From Actinomycetota bacterium (GTDB lineage: Bacteria; Actinomycetota; Actinomycetes; Streptosporangiales; Streptosporangiaceae): a stretch of 7,739 nucleotides of DNA. Shown here piece by piece: positions 1 through 5,524 of the stretch (positions are counted from its first letter, which is position 1; each line of letters opens with the position of its first letter). Location of the stretch: assembly GCA_003168295.1 (NCBI GenBank), contig PMST01000187.1, forward strand, positions 1 to 7,739. The letters are read 5' to 3'. The notes beneath the pieces were generated by a model, which saw only the letters and a list, made by a program, of their open reading frames with translations, ran no database searches and had not been told where the DNA came from. A program made the translations under genes and the position numbers.

Positions 1-395
1 AGCAGCGCGCCGAACGCGCCCTGCACCGCCCGCGCGGCCACCAGGGTGGCGAGGCCGTTCGCGGCGCCGCCGGCGGCCGAGGCGGCCGCGAACCCGGCCA
101 GCCCGGCGATGAACGTCCGCTTGCGGCCCAGCAGATCGGACAGCCGGCCGCCCACCGCCAGCAGGCCGCCGAAGGCCAGCGCGTAGGCGGTGATGACCCA
201 CTGCCGGTCGGTGACGGAGAAGCCCAGCGCTCGCTGGGTCGAGGGCAGCGCGATGTTCACGATCGTGGCGTCGAGCACTACCATCAGCTGGGCCACGCCG
301 ATCACGGCCAGGATCAGCCAGCGGCGCCGCCCCGGATCGGGGACAGCGACGGCGGCGGCCCGGGCCGGCGCGGCGGGAAGAGCTTCGTTGGTCAT
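1..395 (-). CDS. MFS drug efflux transporter, DHA2 (EmrB/QacA) type, N-terminal part
   Basis: The 131 visible codons are the start of a proton-driven multidrug exporter of the inner membrane; the rest lies beyond the left edge. A cytoplasmic Ala/Pro-rich tail (about residues 1-22) leads into TM1 (about 25-50), which ends in LDATIVNIALPS, the typical DHA2 first-helix motif. Next come the TM2 segment with DRQWVITAYAL, the loop motif A GGRLSDLLGRK (about 83-92), an Ala/Gly-rich TM3, and RAVQGAFGA (motif B type, about 122-130). The ATG at 395 follows AGAAGGAT (401-408 on this strand) at normal spacing. The gene diverges from a TetR gene, and a 16-bp palindrome lies 15 bp upstream of the start, so it is probably the efflux target of that repressor. 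The family is clear; the substrate cannot be read from this part. Conserved cores are intact and no frameshift is seen. Confidence 0.9.
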   Translation of the reverse strand, partial: MTNEALPAAPARAAAVAVPDPGRRRWLILAVIGVAQLMVVLDATIVNIALPSTQRALGFSVTDRQWVITAYALAFGGLLAVGGRLSDLLGRKRTFIAGLAGFAAASAAGGAANGLATLVAARAVQGAFGAL

Positions 396-409
396 GGCCC
401 ATCCTTCTA

Positions 410-425
410 AGTTAGTTAACTAACT
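410..425. promoter_or_regulatory. Perfect 16-bp palindromic operator (probable TetR site 1)
   Basis: AGTTAGTTAACTAACT reads identically on both strands. It lies in the 74-bp gap between the divergent MFS and TetR genes, directly upstream of the MFS ribosome binding site. Its core GTTAGTTAACTAAC recurs with two changes at 465-478. A perfect AT-rich palindrome in this setting is what a TetR-family dimer usually binds. The symmetry is seen in the sequence; assigning it to the adjacent TetR is inference from position. Confidence 0.8.
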
Positions 426-456
426 CAGAACTGTAGCGGCCGGATTGGGTTGTGTC

Positions 457-462
457 TATACT
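457..462 (+). promoter_or_regulatory. Candidate -10 box (TATACT) of the TetR gene
   Basis: TATACT matches the TATAAT consensus at five of six positions. It ends seven bases before the GTG start codon at 470, which places the expected transcription start at about 469-470. The transcript would then have no leader, in line with the absence of any Shine-Dalgarno sequence. No convincing -35 element lies 16-18 bp upstream. The second operator overlaps the predicted start point, so bound repressor would block this promoter. Confidence 0.6.
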
Positions 463-464
463 TT

Positions 465-478
465 GTTAGGTGACTAAC
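465..478. promoter_or_regulatory. Second TetR operator, imperfect palindrome over the start codon
   Basis: GTTAGGTGACTAAC matches the core of the perfect palindrome at 411-424 in 12 of 14 positions. Both GTTAG and CTAAC arms are kept and only two central bases differ. It overlaps the GTG start (470-472) and the predicted transcription start of the TetR gene, which suggests direct autorepression. The two sites are 54 bp apart centre to centre, roughly five helical turns, so they could be bound on the same face. Confidence 0.72.
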
Positions 479-1102
479 TCAGTTGATTCCGGCGGCCCGC
501 AGACGACCCGGGGACGTTCCCGCGGAGACGCCGGCCGGGAGGCGGGTAAGCGCGAGCGCCTGGTTACGGCGGCCCGCCGGGTGCTGTACGAGCACGGCGT
601 CGAGAAGGCGACGCTGGCCGACATCGCCACCGCGGCCGATGTCCCGCTGGGCAACGTCTACTACTACTTCAAGACCAAGGACGCCCTGGTGGCGGCCGTC
701 ATCGAGAGTTACCGGCGCAGCTACCACGAGCTGAGCGCGGAGCTGGACCAGCAGGACGGCCCCGCCAGCCGGCTCAAGGCGCTGGTCCGGGCCCTGACGG
801 CGCGACGGGATCAGCTGGCCAGCTACGGCTGCCCGGTCGGATCGCTCAACTCCGAGCTGGACAAGCGCGAGGATGGGTTGCGCGCCGACGCCGGGACCAT
901 CCTGGCCGGGCTCATTGACTGGGCCGAGGTGCAGTTCCGGGCGATGGGCCGGGGCGATGCCCGTGAGCTTGCGGTGGCCCTGATCGCCGCCTACCAGGGG
1001 ATCGCCCTGCTCGCAGCCACGCTGCGGGATCCCGGCCTGATCAGCGCCGAGGGCGGCCGCCTCGAGCGCTGGATCGACTCCCTGGCCGAGTGCGGTCAGT
1101 AA
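470..1102 (+). CDS. TetR/AcrR-family transcriptional repressor (210 aa)
   Basis: Probable ligand-responsive repressor of the divergent MFS efflux gene. A basic N-terminal tail (1-28) precedes the TetR DNA-binding domain (about 30-78), with the helix-turn-helix ATLADIATAADVPLGNVYYYF at about 48-67; the Gly-Asn-Val-Tyr-Tyr-Tyr-Phe recognition helix is typical. The C-terminal ligand/dimer domain contains YGCPVGSLNSEL (119-130). This resembles the GC-x-x-G-x-L motif of YxaF/LmrA- and NemR-type regulators, in which the Cys can sense electrophiles; redox sensing here is only a possibility. The start is the GTG at 470: no Shine-Dalgarno is present and a -10 box lies seven bases upstream, pointing to a leaderless mRNA. 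Length is normal for the family. Operators at 410-425 and 465-478 suggest control of both genes. The complementary strand is open over nearly the whole gene as the tail of the SnoaL-like gene; I regard the TetR frame as the real one here. Confidence 0.93.
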   Translation: MTNSVDSGGPQTTRGRSRGDAGREAGKRERLVTAARRVLYEHGVEKATLADIATAADVPLGNVYYYFKTKDALVAAVIESYRRSYHELSAELDQQDGPASRLKALVRALTARRDQLASYGCPVGSLNSELDKREDGLRADAGTILAGLIDWAEVQFRAMGRGDARELAVALIAAYQGIALLAATLRDPGLISAEGGRLERWIDSLAECGQ

Positions 1103-1549
1103 TTCCCGGGTTGCCGGGCCGGGCCAGCCGATGGCGTCAAAGACTGCTAGCGGGTCGAGGTAGTCCCGCCAGTGCGTGATCTTGCGGTCAACGATCGACA
1201 ACACCGAGATGTAGCGGTTGCGGTAGGCGGTTCCGGTCGGGATGGCACGGCCCTGCGAGGCGTATTCGAGGACGACGACGTCCGTGGCCTGGTCGTGGTG
1301 GACGGCCAGGTCATAGCAACGATCAAGGAAGAATGTGGCGCCATAGGGACGGTACAGCTCGGCTACGGCTTGGCGCCCTTCGACGCGGCGCGGGTAGCCA
1401 GGGACCGTAATGACGTACTCGAAGACGACGTCCTCGGCCAGCAGGTCGAAAAAGTGCTCGCCGTCCACCAGGCCGGCCACGCCTTCCTCGATGATCCGGA
1501 AGAACGGGTCCAGGGCCCGGAAGTCGTCGAGTTTCCCGACGGCCGTCAT
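479..1549 (-). CDS. SnoaL-like / NTF2-fold protein with abnormal antisense extension
   Basis: Residues 1-143 (nt 1549-1121) form a complete SnoaL-like (nuclear transport factor 2 fold) domain. They begin LDDFRALDPFFRIIEEGVAG, continue with DVVFEYVITVPGYPRRVEG, and end in HWRDYLDPLAVFDAIGWP, the usual C-terminal end of this small family (about 135-145 aa). Members are cytoplasmic cone-shaped enzymes or binding proteins; the reaction here is unknown. No stop follows GWP. The frame continues about 213 more residues, exactly codon-aligned and antisense to the TetR gene, to a TGA at 479-481. That extension has no recognisable domain and is explained by the absence of TTA, CTA and TCA codons inside the TetR gene, so it is probably not a selected protein segment. 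Either the original stop was lost near 1103-1120 or the ends of two convergent genes were joined. The ATG at 1549 has only a weak upstream GGACGAG and overlaps the stop of a small upstream ORF by ATGA. Confidence 0.8.
   Translation of the reverse strand: MTAVGKLDDFRALDPFFRIIEEGVAGLVDGEHFFDLLAEDVVFEYVITVPGYPRRVEGRQAVAELYRPYGATFFLDRCYDLAVHHDQATDVVVLEYASQGRAIPTGTAYRNRYISVLSIVDRKITHWRDYLDPLAVFDAIGWPGPATRELLTALGQGVDPALEAAALGADQAGIPQRGCEQGDPLVGGDQGHRKLTGIAPAHRPELHLGPVNEPGQDGPGVGAQPILALVQLGVERSDRAAVAGQLIPSRRQGPDQRLEPAGGAVLLVQLRAQLVVAAPVTLDDGRHQGVLGLEVVVDVAQRDIGRGGDVGQRRLLDAVLVQHPAGRRNQALALTRLPAGVSAGTSPGRLRAAGIN
1105..1118 (+). terminator. Weak hairpin just after the TetR stop
   Basis: CCCGG-GTTG-CCGGG can form a 5-bp GC stem with a 4-base loop starting two bases after the TetR stop codon. 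No T-run follows, so if it acts as a terminator it is of the U-less type common in actinobacteria. On the opposite strand the same bases lie inside the open SnoaL-like frame. Confidence 0.3.
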
Positions 1550-1656
1550 CGGGGCTCGTCCAGGGCCCGGGCCGCGGCCGTGCGCCGCGCCTGGCCGCTG
1601 ACCTTGGTCTTGCTAGTAGCGCCGGGTGCGAGCGTAAGAGAAGCCGAGGTCAGCAT
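1546..1656 (-). CDS. Possible 36-aa ORF coupled to the SnoaL-like gene
   Basis: A short frame starting MLTSASLTLAPGATSKTK runs from ATG 1656 to a TGA at 1546-1548 that shares ATGA with the SnoaL-like start. A purine-rich stretch (AGAAGATGGAG) precedes its ATG. This layout suits translational coupling, which would explain the weak ribosome site of the downstream gene. The peptide is Ala/Arg/Thr-rich with no domain I recognise. It could equally be a chance frame in a 186-bp interval between two minus-strand genes, so confidence is low. Confidence 0.28.
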   Translation of the reverse strand: MLTSASLTLAPGATSKTKVSGQARRTAAARALDEPR

Positions 1657-1703
1657 GACTCCATCTTCTGACCTGTGATCGAGCTAATCAATGCGCGATA
1701 CGC

Positions 1704-1718
1704 TCCGGCAGGGCCGGA
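1704..1718 (-). terminator. Putative hairpin downstream of the second TetR gene
   Basis: TCCGGC-AGG-GCCGGA forms a 6-bp stem with a 3-base loop, 17 bases past the stop of the minus-strand TetR gene and before the SnoaL-like transcription unit. No T-tract follows on the minus strand, so this is a weak call based on position and stem only. Confidence 0.3.
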
Positions 1719-1735
1719 CGCGATTGACCGCTGTT

Positions 1736-2350
1736 TCATCGTGACCGGCAGACGCGCTGGATCAGGTCCTGCCAGCCTCGGCCGAGGCGTTCGGAGACTT
1801 GCGGGGCGGCCTGGGCGAGAATGACGGACGACAGGTAGAGCAGCAGCGGGCCGTCCAGGGCCGCGGTCAGCTGGGTGGCCAGGACATCCAGGTCGGCCGG
1901 GCCGAGGCTCATTTCCCCGAGCAGGAACCGGATGTGTGCCTGCGACATGGGCGTCTGCGATCCGGCTGGTACCCGCTCCCTGCTGTCCAGGGCGGCGCGG
2001 GCGATCTCGCGGTGCCTGATCAGGAAGTCGATCCTGGCGCGGCCGTAGGCGATCAGGCGGTCCAGCGGCGGGGCGCCGGGACCCAGCGGCGGGGGTCCGG
2101 CGAGGACCTGCTTCTGGAAGTCCCGCTCGTCGTCGTCAAGCAGCGCCCGGAAGATCCCGGCCCGGGTGCCGAACCTGCGGAACACCGTTCCCTTGCCCAG
2201 GCCCGCGCGTTCGGCCAGCCCGTCCATGGTGAGCTGGCTCGCTCCCTGCCCGGCGATTATCTCGCGCGCCGTGACCAGCAGGAGCCGCCGGTTGCGGGCG
2301 GCGTCGGCGCGCTCGGGGGGCGGCGGTCCCCAGGTCACGGGCTGGTTCAT
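1736..2350 (-). CDS. TetR/AcrR-family transcriptional regulator (204 aa)
   Basis: A second TetR repressor. The basic segment ERADAARNRRLLLVTARE (about 13-30) opens the DNA-binding domain. The helix-turn-helix LTMDGLAERAGLGKGTVFRRF (about 40-60) has the usual GxGKGTxFRRF recognition helix, followed by a helical ligand/dimer domain (about 65-204) with DRLIAYGRARIDFL and LDGPLLLYLSSVI. I start it at ATG 2350, which has GGTGGA six to eleven bases upstream and a TATATT box about 20 bp further. An in-frame ATG at 2413 would add 21 Arg-rich residues that look non-coding and would place the start upstream of the promoter. The length is typical. Its natural partner may be the luciferase-like monooxygenase that diverged from it and now survives only as a C-terminal scrap. 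The ligand is unknown. Confidence 0.9.
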   Translation of the reverse strand: MNQPVTWGPPPPERADAARNRRLLLVTAREIIAGQGASQLTMDGLAERAGLGKGTVFRRFGTRAGIFRALLDDDERDFQKQVLAGPPPLGPGAPPLDRLIAYGRARIDFLIRHREIARAALDSRERVPAGSQTPMSQAHIRFLLGEMSLGPADLDVLATQLTAALDGPLLLYLSSVILAQAAPQVSERLGRGWQDLIQRVCRSR

Positions 2351-2359
2351 GGGTTCCAC

Positions 2360-2388
2360 CCTACGGCCGGAATATAACCGGGGTAAGG
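2360..2388. promoter_or_regulatory. -10 box inside an interrupted palindrome upstream of the second TetR gene
   Basis: On the minus strand TATATT (2376-2371) is a good -10 box at a sensible distance from the ATG at 2350, predicting a short leader of about 15 bases. It sits between symmetrical CCGG arms (2367-2370 and 2378-2381) with outer CCT/AGG arms (2360-2362 and 2386-2388); symmetry is 7 of 11 positions per arm. An autoregulatory operator over the -10 is plausible, but the symmetry is partial and may be chance in GC-rich DNA. No clear -35 is visible. Confidence 0.42.
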
Positions 2389-2403
2389 TCCGATTACGCC
2401 TCC

Positions 2404-2481
2404 AGCGATGCACGGCTCATGACCAACATCGAGCTGTACGGGCGCCAGGTCATTCCGCGCGTCCGCGAGCTGCTCAGCTAA
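2404..2481 (+). pseudogene. C-terminal remnant of a luciferase-like monooxygenase
   Basis: A short plus-strand frame reads SDARLMTNIELYGRQVIP followed by RVRELLS and a TAA at 2479-2481. The pattern of an amphipathic helix with ELYGRQVIPRVRELL at the extreme end is how many F420/FMN-dependent luciferase-like (LLM class) oxidoreductases finish. Nothing upstream in this frame resembles the rest of such an enzyme; by about 2400 the sequence is already the promoter region of the minus-strand TetR gene. It is therefore most likely the tail of a gene that once diverged from that regulator and lost its body. It is not a copy of the intact monooxygenase downstream, whose C-terminus is different. The call rests on about 22 residues. 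Confidence 0.5.
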
Positions 2482-2491
2482 ACCCGATCTG

Positions 2492-3805
2492 CTAGACGCC
2501 CGCCGGCCGCGGAAGTCCGAGATGGTCGCGCAGCGTGTGGCCGGTGTACTCACGGCGGAATCGGCCCTGGCGTTGCAGGATGGGCACGACATGGTCGACG
2601 AACGCGGTCAGCTCGTACGGAAGCGTCGATCCCATGATGGTGAAGCCGTCGACGGCGCCCGCGTCCTGCCAGGCGATCACGTGCGCGGCGAGTTGCTCGG
2701 GTGTCCCGGTGAAATGCATCTGTCCCGCGCCGCCCGTCACCTGCTGGGCGACCTCGCGCAGCGAAGCGTTCGGCCGTGCCCGCGCGAGCGCGAACAGCTG
2801 CTCCGCGCGGCTCGACGGGGCCGGCTGCCCGGCCCAGAGCTCAGCGGGCAGTGGAACGTCCGGGTCGAAAGCGTCCGGGTCAAGCCCGGCCGTGTAGAGC
2901 GCGTTCTGCCAGCGGAACTCGGGACTCATCAGCTCTTCCAGCCGCCGCGCCCGGGCCTGAGCTTCGGCCTCGGTGCCGCCCAAGGTCACCATCAGCGCGG
3001 GCAGGACGAGCGCCTGCGCCGGGTCACGGCCTGCGGCGGTGACCTGGGCGTGCAGGTCAGCCCGGAAAGCCACCGCGGCCTCTAGCGACGGCGGCCCGGA
3101 GAACACCAGCTCGGCGTACCGCGCGGCCAGCCCCACGCCGGCCGCGGACTGCCCGGCCTGAACGAGCACCGGGTGACCTTGCGGGGAGCGGGGGAACGGC
3201 AAGACTCCTTCGGAGTCGTAGTACTTCCCGTGGAACCGAGGGTCGTGCAGCTTACCTCGGTCCGCCCACACACCGTTTTCGCGGTCACCGACGACCGCGT
3301 CGTCCTCCCAGCTGTCCCACGCCCGCGTGACGACGTCGACGAATTCGTGCGCGCGCGCGTAACGGTCGGCATGTCCGGGATGGGCGGGCTCGCCGAAGGC
3401 CGCCGCGGCCAGCGGCGTGACGGTGGTAACGATGTTCCAGCCGGCCCGGCCGCCGCTGAGATGATCCAGCGTCGCAAACCGGCGGGCGAGCTCCCACGGC
3501 TTGCTGTAGGTCGTCGAGCCGGTCCCGATCAGCCCGATGTGGCTGGTGACCGCGGCCAGAGCCGAGAGCACCGAGATCGGGTCGAATTGCGTCTGCGGCA
3601 GGTACGTGGCGCGGTATTCGGCGATGGCGATGTTGTCGGCCAGAAAGATCGAATCCATCAGGCCACGCTCGGCGATCCGGGCGATGTCGGTGTAGTAGGC
3701 GAGCCCGAGAACGCCGCGGACATCGTCTTCGACCACGCGCCACGCGGACTCGTGATAACCGTCCGGCCAGATGAAAGCGTTGAAATGCAATGGCCGTACG
3801 CTCAT
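2492..3805 (-). CDS. NtaA/SnaA/DszA-family FMN-dependent monooxygenase (437 aa)
   Basis: A flavin-dependent, two-component monooxygenase of the bacterial luciferase superfamily, expected to use FMNH2 from a separate reductase and O2 to oxidise a small organic substrate in the cytoplasm. The TIM-barrel starts with LHFNAFIWPDGYHESAWR (about 6-23). Family signatures follow: FLADN (54-58), FDPISVLSALAAVTSHIGL (74-92), LSGGRAGWNIVT (116-127), and FHGKYYDSEG plus LPFPRSPQGHPVLVQAGQS (about 191-220). Near the C-terminus MHFTGTPEQLAAHV and DGFTIM are also typical. Length matches the family (about 430-450). The ATG at 3805 has a strong AAGGAG at 3818-3813, eight bases upstream. No reductase gene is in the window and no regulator is directly divergent from it. 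Substrate candidates in this family include aminocarboxylates, sulfur heterocycles and antibiotic intermediates; the sequence does not decide. Confidence 0.93.
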   Translation of the reverse strand: MSVRPLHFNAFIWPDGYHESAWRVVEDDVRGVLGLAYYTDIARIAERGLMDSIFLADNIAIAEYRATYLPQTQFDPISVLSALAAVTSHIGLIGTGSTTYSKPWELARRFATLDHLSGGRAGWNIVTTVTPLAAAAFGEPAHPGHADRYARAHEFVDVVTRAWDSWEDDAVVGDRENGVWADRGKLHDPRFHGKYYDSEGVLPFPRSPQGHPVLVQAGQSAAGVGLAARYAELVFSGPPSLEAAVAFRADLHAQVTAAGRDPAQALVLPALMVTLGGTEAEAQARARRLEELMSPEFRWQNALYTAGLDPDAFDPDVPLPAELWAGQPAPSSRAEQLFALARARPNASLREVAQQVTGGAGQMHFTGTPEQLAAHVIAWQDAGAVDGFTIMGSTLPYELTAFVDHVVPILQRQGRFRREYTGHTLRDHLGLPRPAGV

Positions 3806-4109
3806 GGCTGGACTCCTTCGTGAATTTTTTCTGCGCGCGAAGCATACTTCGGCAGCCGCTGCGGCTCCCGGCCGCGGTTACCGCGCGGTCGTAGCCGCCG
3901 CCGGACGCTGGCGAGGATGTCCCTCGGCCGGATCTTCTGGTGGTAACGGGCGCCGCGAAGCTGACCAAACGCATAATCAGCAGGTGGAGAGTTCGGTGAC
4001 ACACGAAGGCGCAGCATCGACGCCGCGCGCCTGCGGCCCGATGATCACACCGAGTTCGGGCCTCAAGACGGCAGGCAGACCGTACGGCAGCGGCGGGTGA
4101 GACGACCCT
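3806..4109. other. 304-bp divergent intergenic region
   Basis: This lies between the minus-strand monooxygenase and the plus-strand endonuclease/phosphatase-fold gene. The left 45 bp hold the monooxygenase ribosome site and candidate -10. The rest is less biased in composition than its neighbours and contains open frames without any recognisable protein pattern. On the plus strand I see only a weak ribosome site (GGGTGAG, 4095-4101) before the ATG at 4110 and no convincing promoter. Confidence 0.5.
3813..3846 (-). promoter_or_regulatory. Ribosome site and candidate -10 of the flavin monooxygenase gene
   Basis: On the minus strand AAGGAG (3818-3813) is a near-perfect Shine-Dalgarno at ideal spacing. 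Further up, TATGCT (3846-3841) could be a -10 box giving a leader of about 30 bases. That -10 is embedded in GAAGCATACTTC (3839-3850), which is symmetrical at 10 of 12 positions and might be an operator. A convincing -35 is absent. Confidence 0.45.
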
Positions 4110-4961
4110 ATGCCCGCAAGTCCGCACCCTGATCACAGAGCCCCGCTGAACATAATGACGTTCAATCTCCGCTATGCCAGCGCGAGCGCCCCTCATTCCT
4201 GGGCCGAGCGCCGCCCGGTCACGCGCAAGCTGCTGCGGGGTGAATCCCCGCACCTCATCGGCACCCAAGAGGGCCTCTACCAGCAACTGCGCGACATTGA
4301 GCAGGACCTCGGCGCAGGTTACGCGTGGATCGGTACCGGCCGTGAAGGAGGCAGCCACGGTGAATTCGTGGCCATCTTCTACGACACGAGCCGGCTCGCC
4401 CCGATTGAATACGATCACTTCTGGCTCTCCGAAACCCCCGGCAAGATCGGATCCAAGGACGAATTCAGGAAGAGATCAGAACGGGCCGGCTCCCCGCGCA
4501 TGGTGACCTGGGTCCGCTTCGGTGTCCGGGGCACCACCAGCATGTTCTATGCCCTCAACACGCATCTGGACAACCGGAGTGAGACCGCGCGCCGGCGCGC
4601 CGCGACTCAGCTAGCCAGGTACCTCACTAACCGCCTTGACCCGGAGCTGCCGCGCATCGTCACCGGCGACTTCAACGCCCCCGCGGCCGCGGGCACGAGT
4701 GTCTACGACATCATGCTCAACGAGGGAGGCCTGGTCGATTCGTGGACCCGCGCCGCCAGGCGAGGTGAGCACTACAGCACGTGGCACGGCTATAAACAGC
4801 CGGTCCCCGGCGGTGTGCGCATCGACTGGATCCTCACCTCACCCGACGTCATCACCTCCTGCGCCGCCATCAACCCCTACTGCGATCAGGGCCGATACCC
4901 CAGCGACCATCTGCCGGTGCAGGCCGTCATCAGCCTTCCCCAACCCGGCCCCAGGCGTTGA
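4110..4961 (+). CDS. Endonuclease/exonuclease/phosphatase (EEP) family protein, 283 aa
   Basis: A Mg-dependent phosphoesterase of the EEP (DNase I-like/AP endonuclease/inositol-phosphatase) superfamily. All core motifs are present in order: LNIMTFNLRY with metal/phosphate-site Asn19, GTQE with metal-ligand Glu54, YALNTHLDN with His152, VTGDFNA with Asp187 and Asn189, RIDWILTS with Asp239, and the terminal PSDHLPV with the Asp266-His267 pair. The active site therefore appears intact. The general form matches the one-domain EEP proteins of bacteria (about 250-290 aa) that are usually annotated only as family members; nucleic acid, phospholipid or sugar-phosphate substrates are all possible. No signal peptide or membrane segment is present, suggesting a cytoplasmic protein. 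The ATG at 4110 follows GGGTGAG at 4095-4101; an in-frame stop at 4098-4100 excludes longer starts, and the internal ATG at residue 16 would remove the first core strand. It stands alone with no operon partner. Confidence 0.92.
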   Translation: MPASPHPDHRAPLNIMTFNLRYASASAPHSWAERRPVTRKLLRGESPHLIGTQEGLYQQLRDIEQDLGAGYAWIGTGREGGSHGEFVAIFYDTSRLAPIEYDHFWLSETPGKIGSKDEFRKRSERAGSPRMVTWVRFGVRGTTSMFYALNTHLDNRSETARRRAATQLARYLTNRLDPELPRIVTGDFNAPAAAGTSVYDIMLNEGGLVDSWTRAARRGEHYSTWHGYKQPVPGGVRIDWILTSPDVITSCAAINPYCDQGRYPSDHLPVQAVISLPQPGPRR

Positions 4962-4983
4962 TGGGGCATCGGCCACGCCGCTA

Positions 4984-5228
4984 CGAGGCGTCCCTGTCGC
5001 GCAGATCTGGACGCTCAGCAGCCCGAAGTCCAGCAGGTCGAGCAGCGCGCCTGTAATCGGGGCGGAGTACCACGCGCCGATGGTGCGCCCGATGAGGACG
5101 TCGCCGCCGGAGTTGATTCTGGTCCCCGAGAAGTGCCGCCATGCCCACCACTTGACCGCCGCGGAGGCCGAGCGGGCAAGGGGGAGAAGACGGTGCAAGT
5201 CCTGACACACATCTTGGGGCGGTAACAT
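4984..5228 (-). pseudogene. Unidentified coding remnant
   Basis: The minus strand here has actinobacterial-style codon use, with third positions almost all G or C from about 5180 to 5000. The predicted peptide looks natural: an alpha-helical start (HRLLPLARSASAAVKWWAWR), then GTRINSGGDVLIGRTIGAWY, then a hydrophobic helix, ALLDLLDFGLLSVQI, that could span or lie on a membrane. From the ATG at 5228 the first codons (including a TTA) look non-coding, and no ribosome site precedes it. On the other side the frame runs into the antisense of the EEP gene. It therefore looks like an internal fragment of a larger gene or a small decayed one. I do not recognise the family. Confidence 0.45.
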
Positions 5229-5235
5229 ATATATT
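5222..5235. promoter_or_regulatory. AT-rich near-palindrome between two remnants
   Basis: GTAACATATATATTAC (5222-5235 with flanks) is nearly self-complementary and stands out in very GC-rich DNA. It holds -10-like hexamers on both strands (TATATT plus, TAATAT minus) but no partner -35 at correct spacing. It lies just upstream of the unidentified remnant and downstream of the LysR stop. It may be a relic promoter or operator, or a junction scar. Confidence 0.25.
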
Positions 5236-5278
5236 ACGCCAAGTAACGTCGACTTGCGCCTGTCATCCGCGGCCGCTG

Positions 5279-5520
5279 TCAGCCGGCGTGCGCGAGGATG
5301 GCCGTGATCAACGAGCGCGCCGTCGCGCTTACCGGCCGGTGCCGTGGATAGCACAGCGCGATCGTCCGCGGCGCGCCCGGCTCATCCGGCAGCAGCCAGG
5401 TGAGCGCGGGATCGATCGCCCTGGTGGCGGCCAGGCGGCCGATGCAAGCGTGGCCGAGCCCGGCCGCCACGAGTCGCTGCAAGGCCAGGTTATCGTCGGT
5501 GCGATACACGATCTTCGGCG
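5279..5520 (-). pseudogene. LysR-family regulator, C-terminal fragment (about 80 codons)
   Basis: The minus strand encodes the last part of a LysR-type effector-binding domain: PKIVYRTDDNLALQRLVAAG, then LGHACIGRLA, LTWLLPDEPGAPRTIAL and the C-terminal helix SATARSLITAILAHAG, ending in TGA at 5279-5281. RTDDNxALQxLVAAGLG and the late APRTIALCY strand are standard for LysR regulators. An intact member would have about 220 more N-terminal residues, including the winged helix-turn-helix; these are absent. At about 5519-5533 homology stops and the opposite strand becomes the Rieske oxygenase. The fragment itself has no stop or frameshift, so the loss looks like a single deletion. It cannot bind DNA and is not expected to be expressed. 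Confidence 0.82.
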
Positions 5521-5524
5521 CGAG

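Noticed and set aside
2351..2413. N-terminal extension of the second TetR protein to the ATG at 2413
   Set aside because: It would put the start upstream of the best promoter, adds atypical Arg-rich residues, and overlaps the monooxygenase remnant; ATG 2350 has a ribosome site.
3771..4100. 109-codon plus-strand frame before the EEP gene
   Set aside because: It starts inside the antisense of the monooxygenase, has no domain or ribosome site, and its composition looks like random GC-rich sequence.
3285..4418. 377-codon minus-strand open frame overlapping the monooxygenase and EEP genes
   Set aside because: It overlaps two well-supported genes in another frame, has no ribosome site or domain, and its peptide is Arg-rich as expected of a GC-rich shadow frame.
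5288..5524. Upstream extension of the Rieske frame to a start at 5288, giving a 368-aa protein
   Set aside because: The first ~79 codons are the antisense of a clear LysR C-terminus and carry no Rieske-like sequence, so this is a chimeric frame created by deletion.
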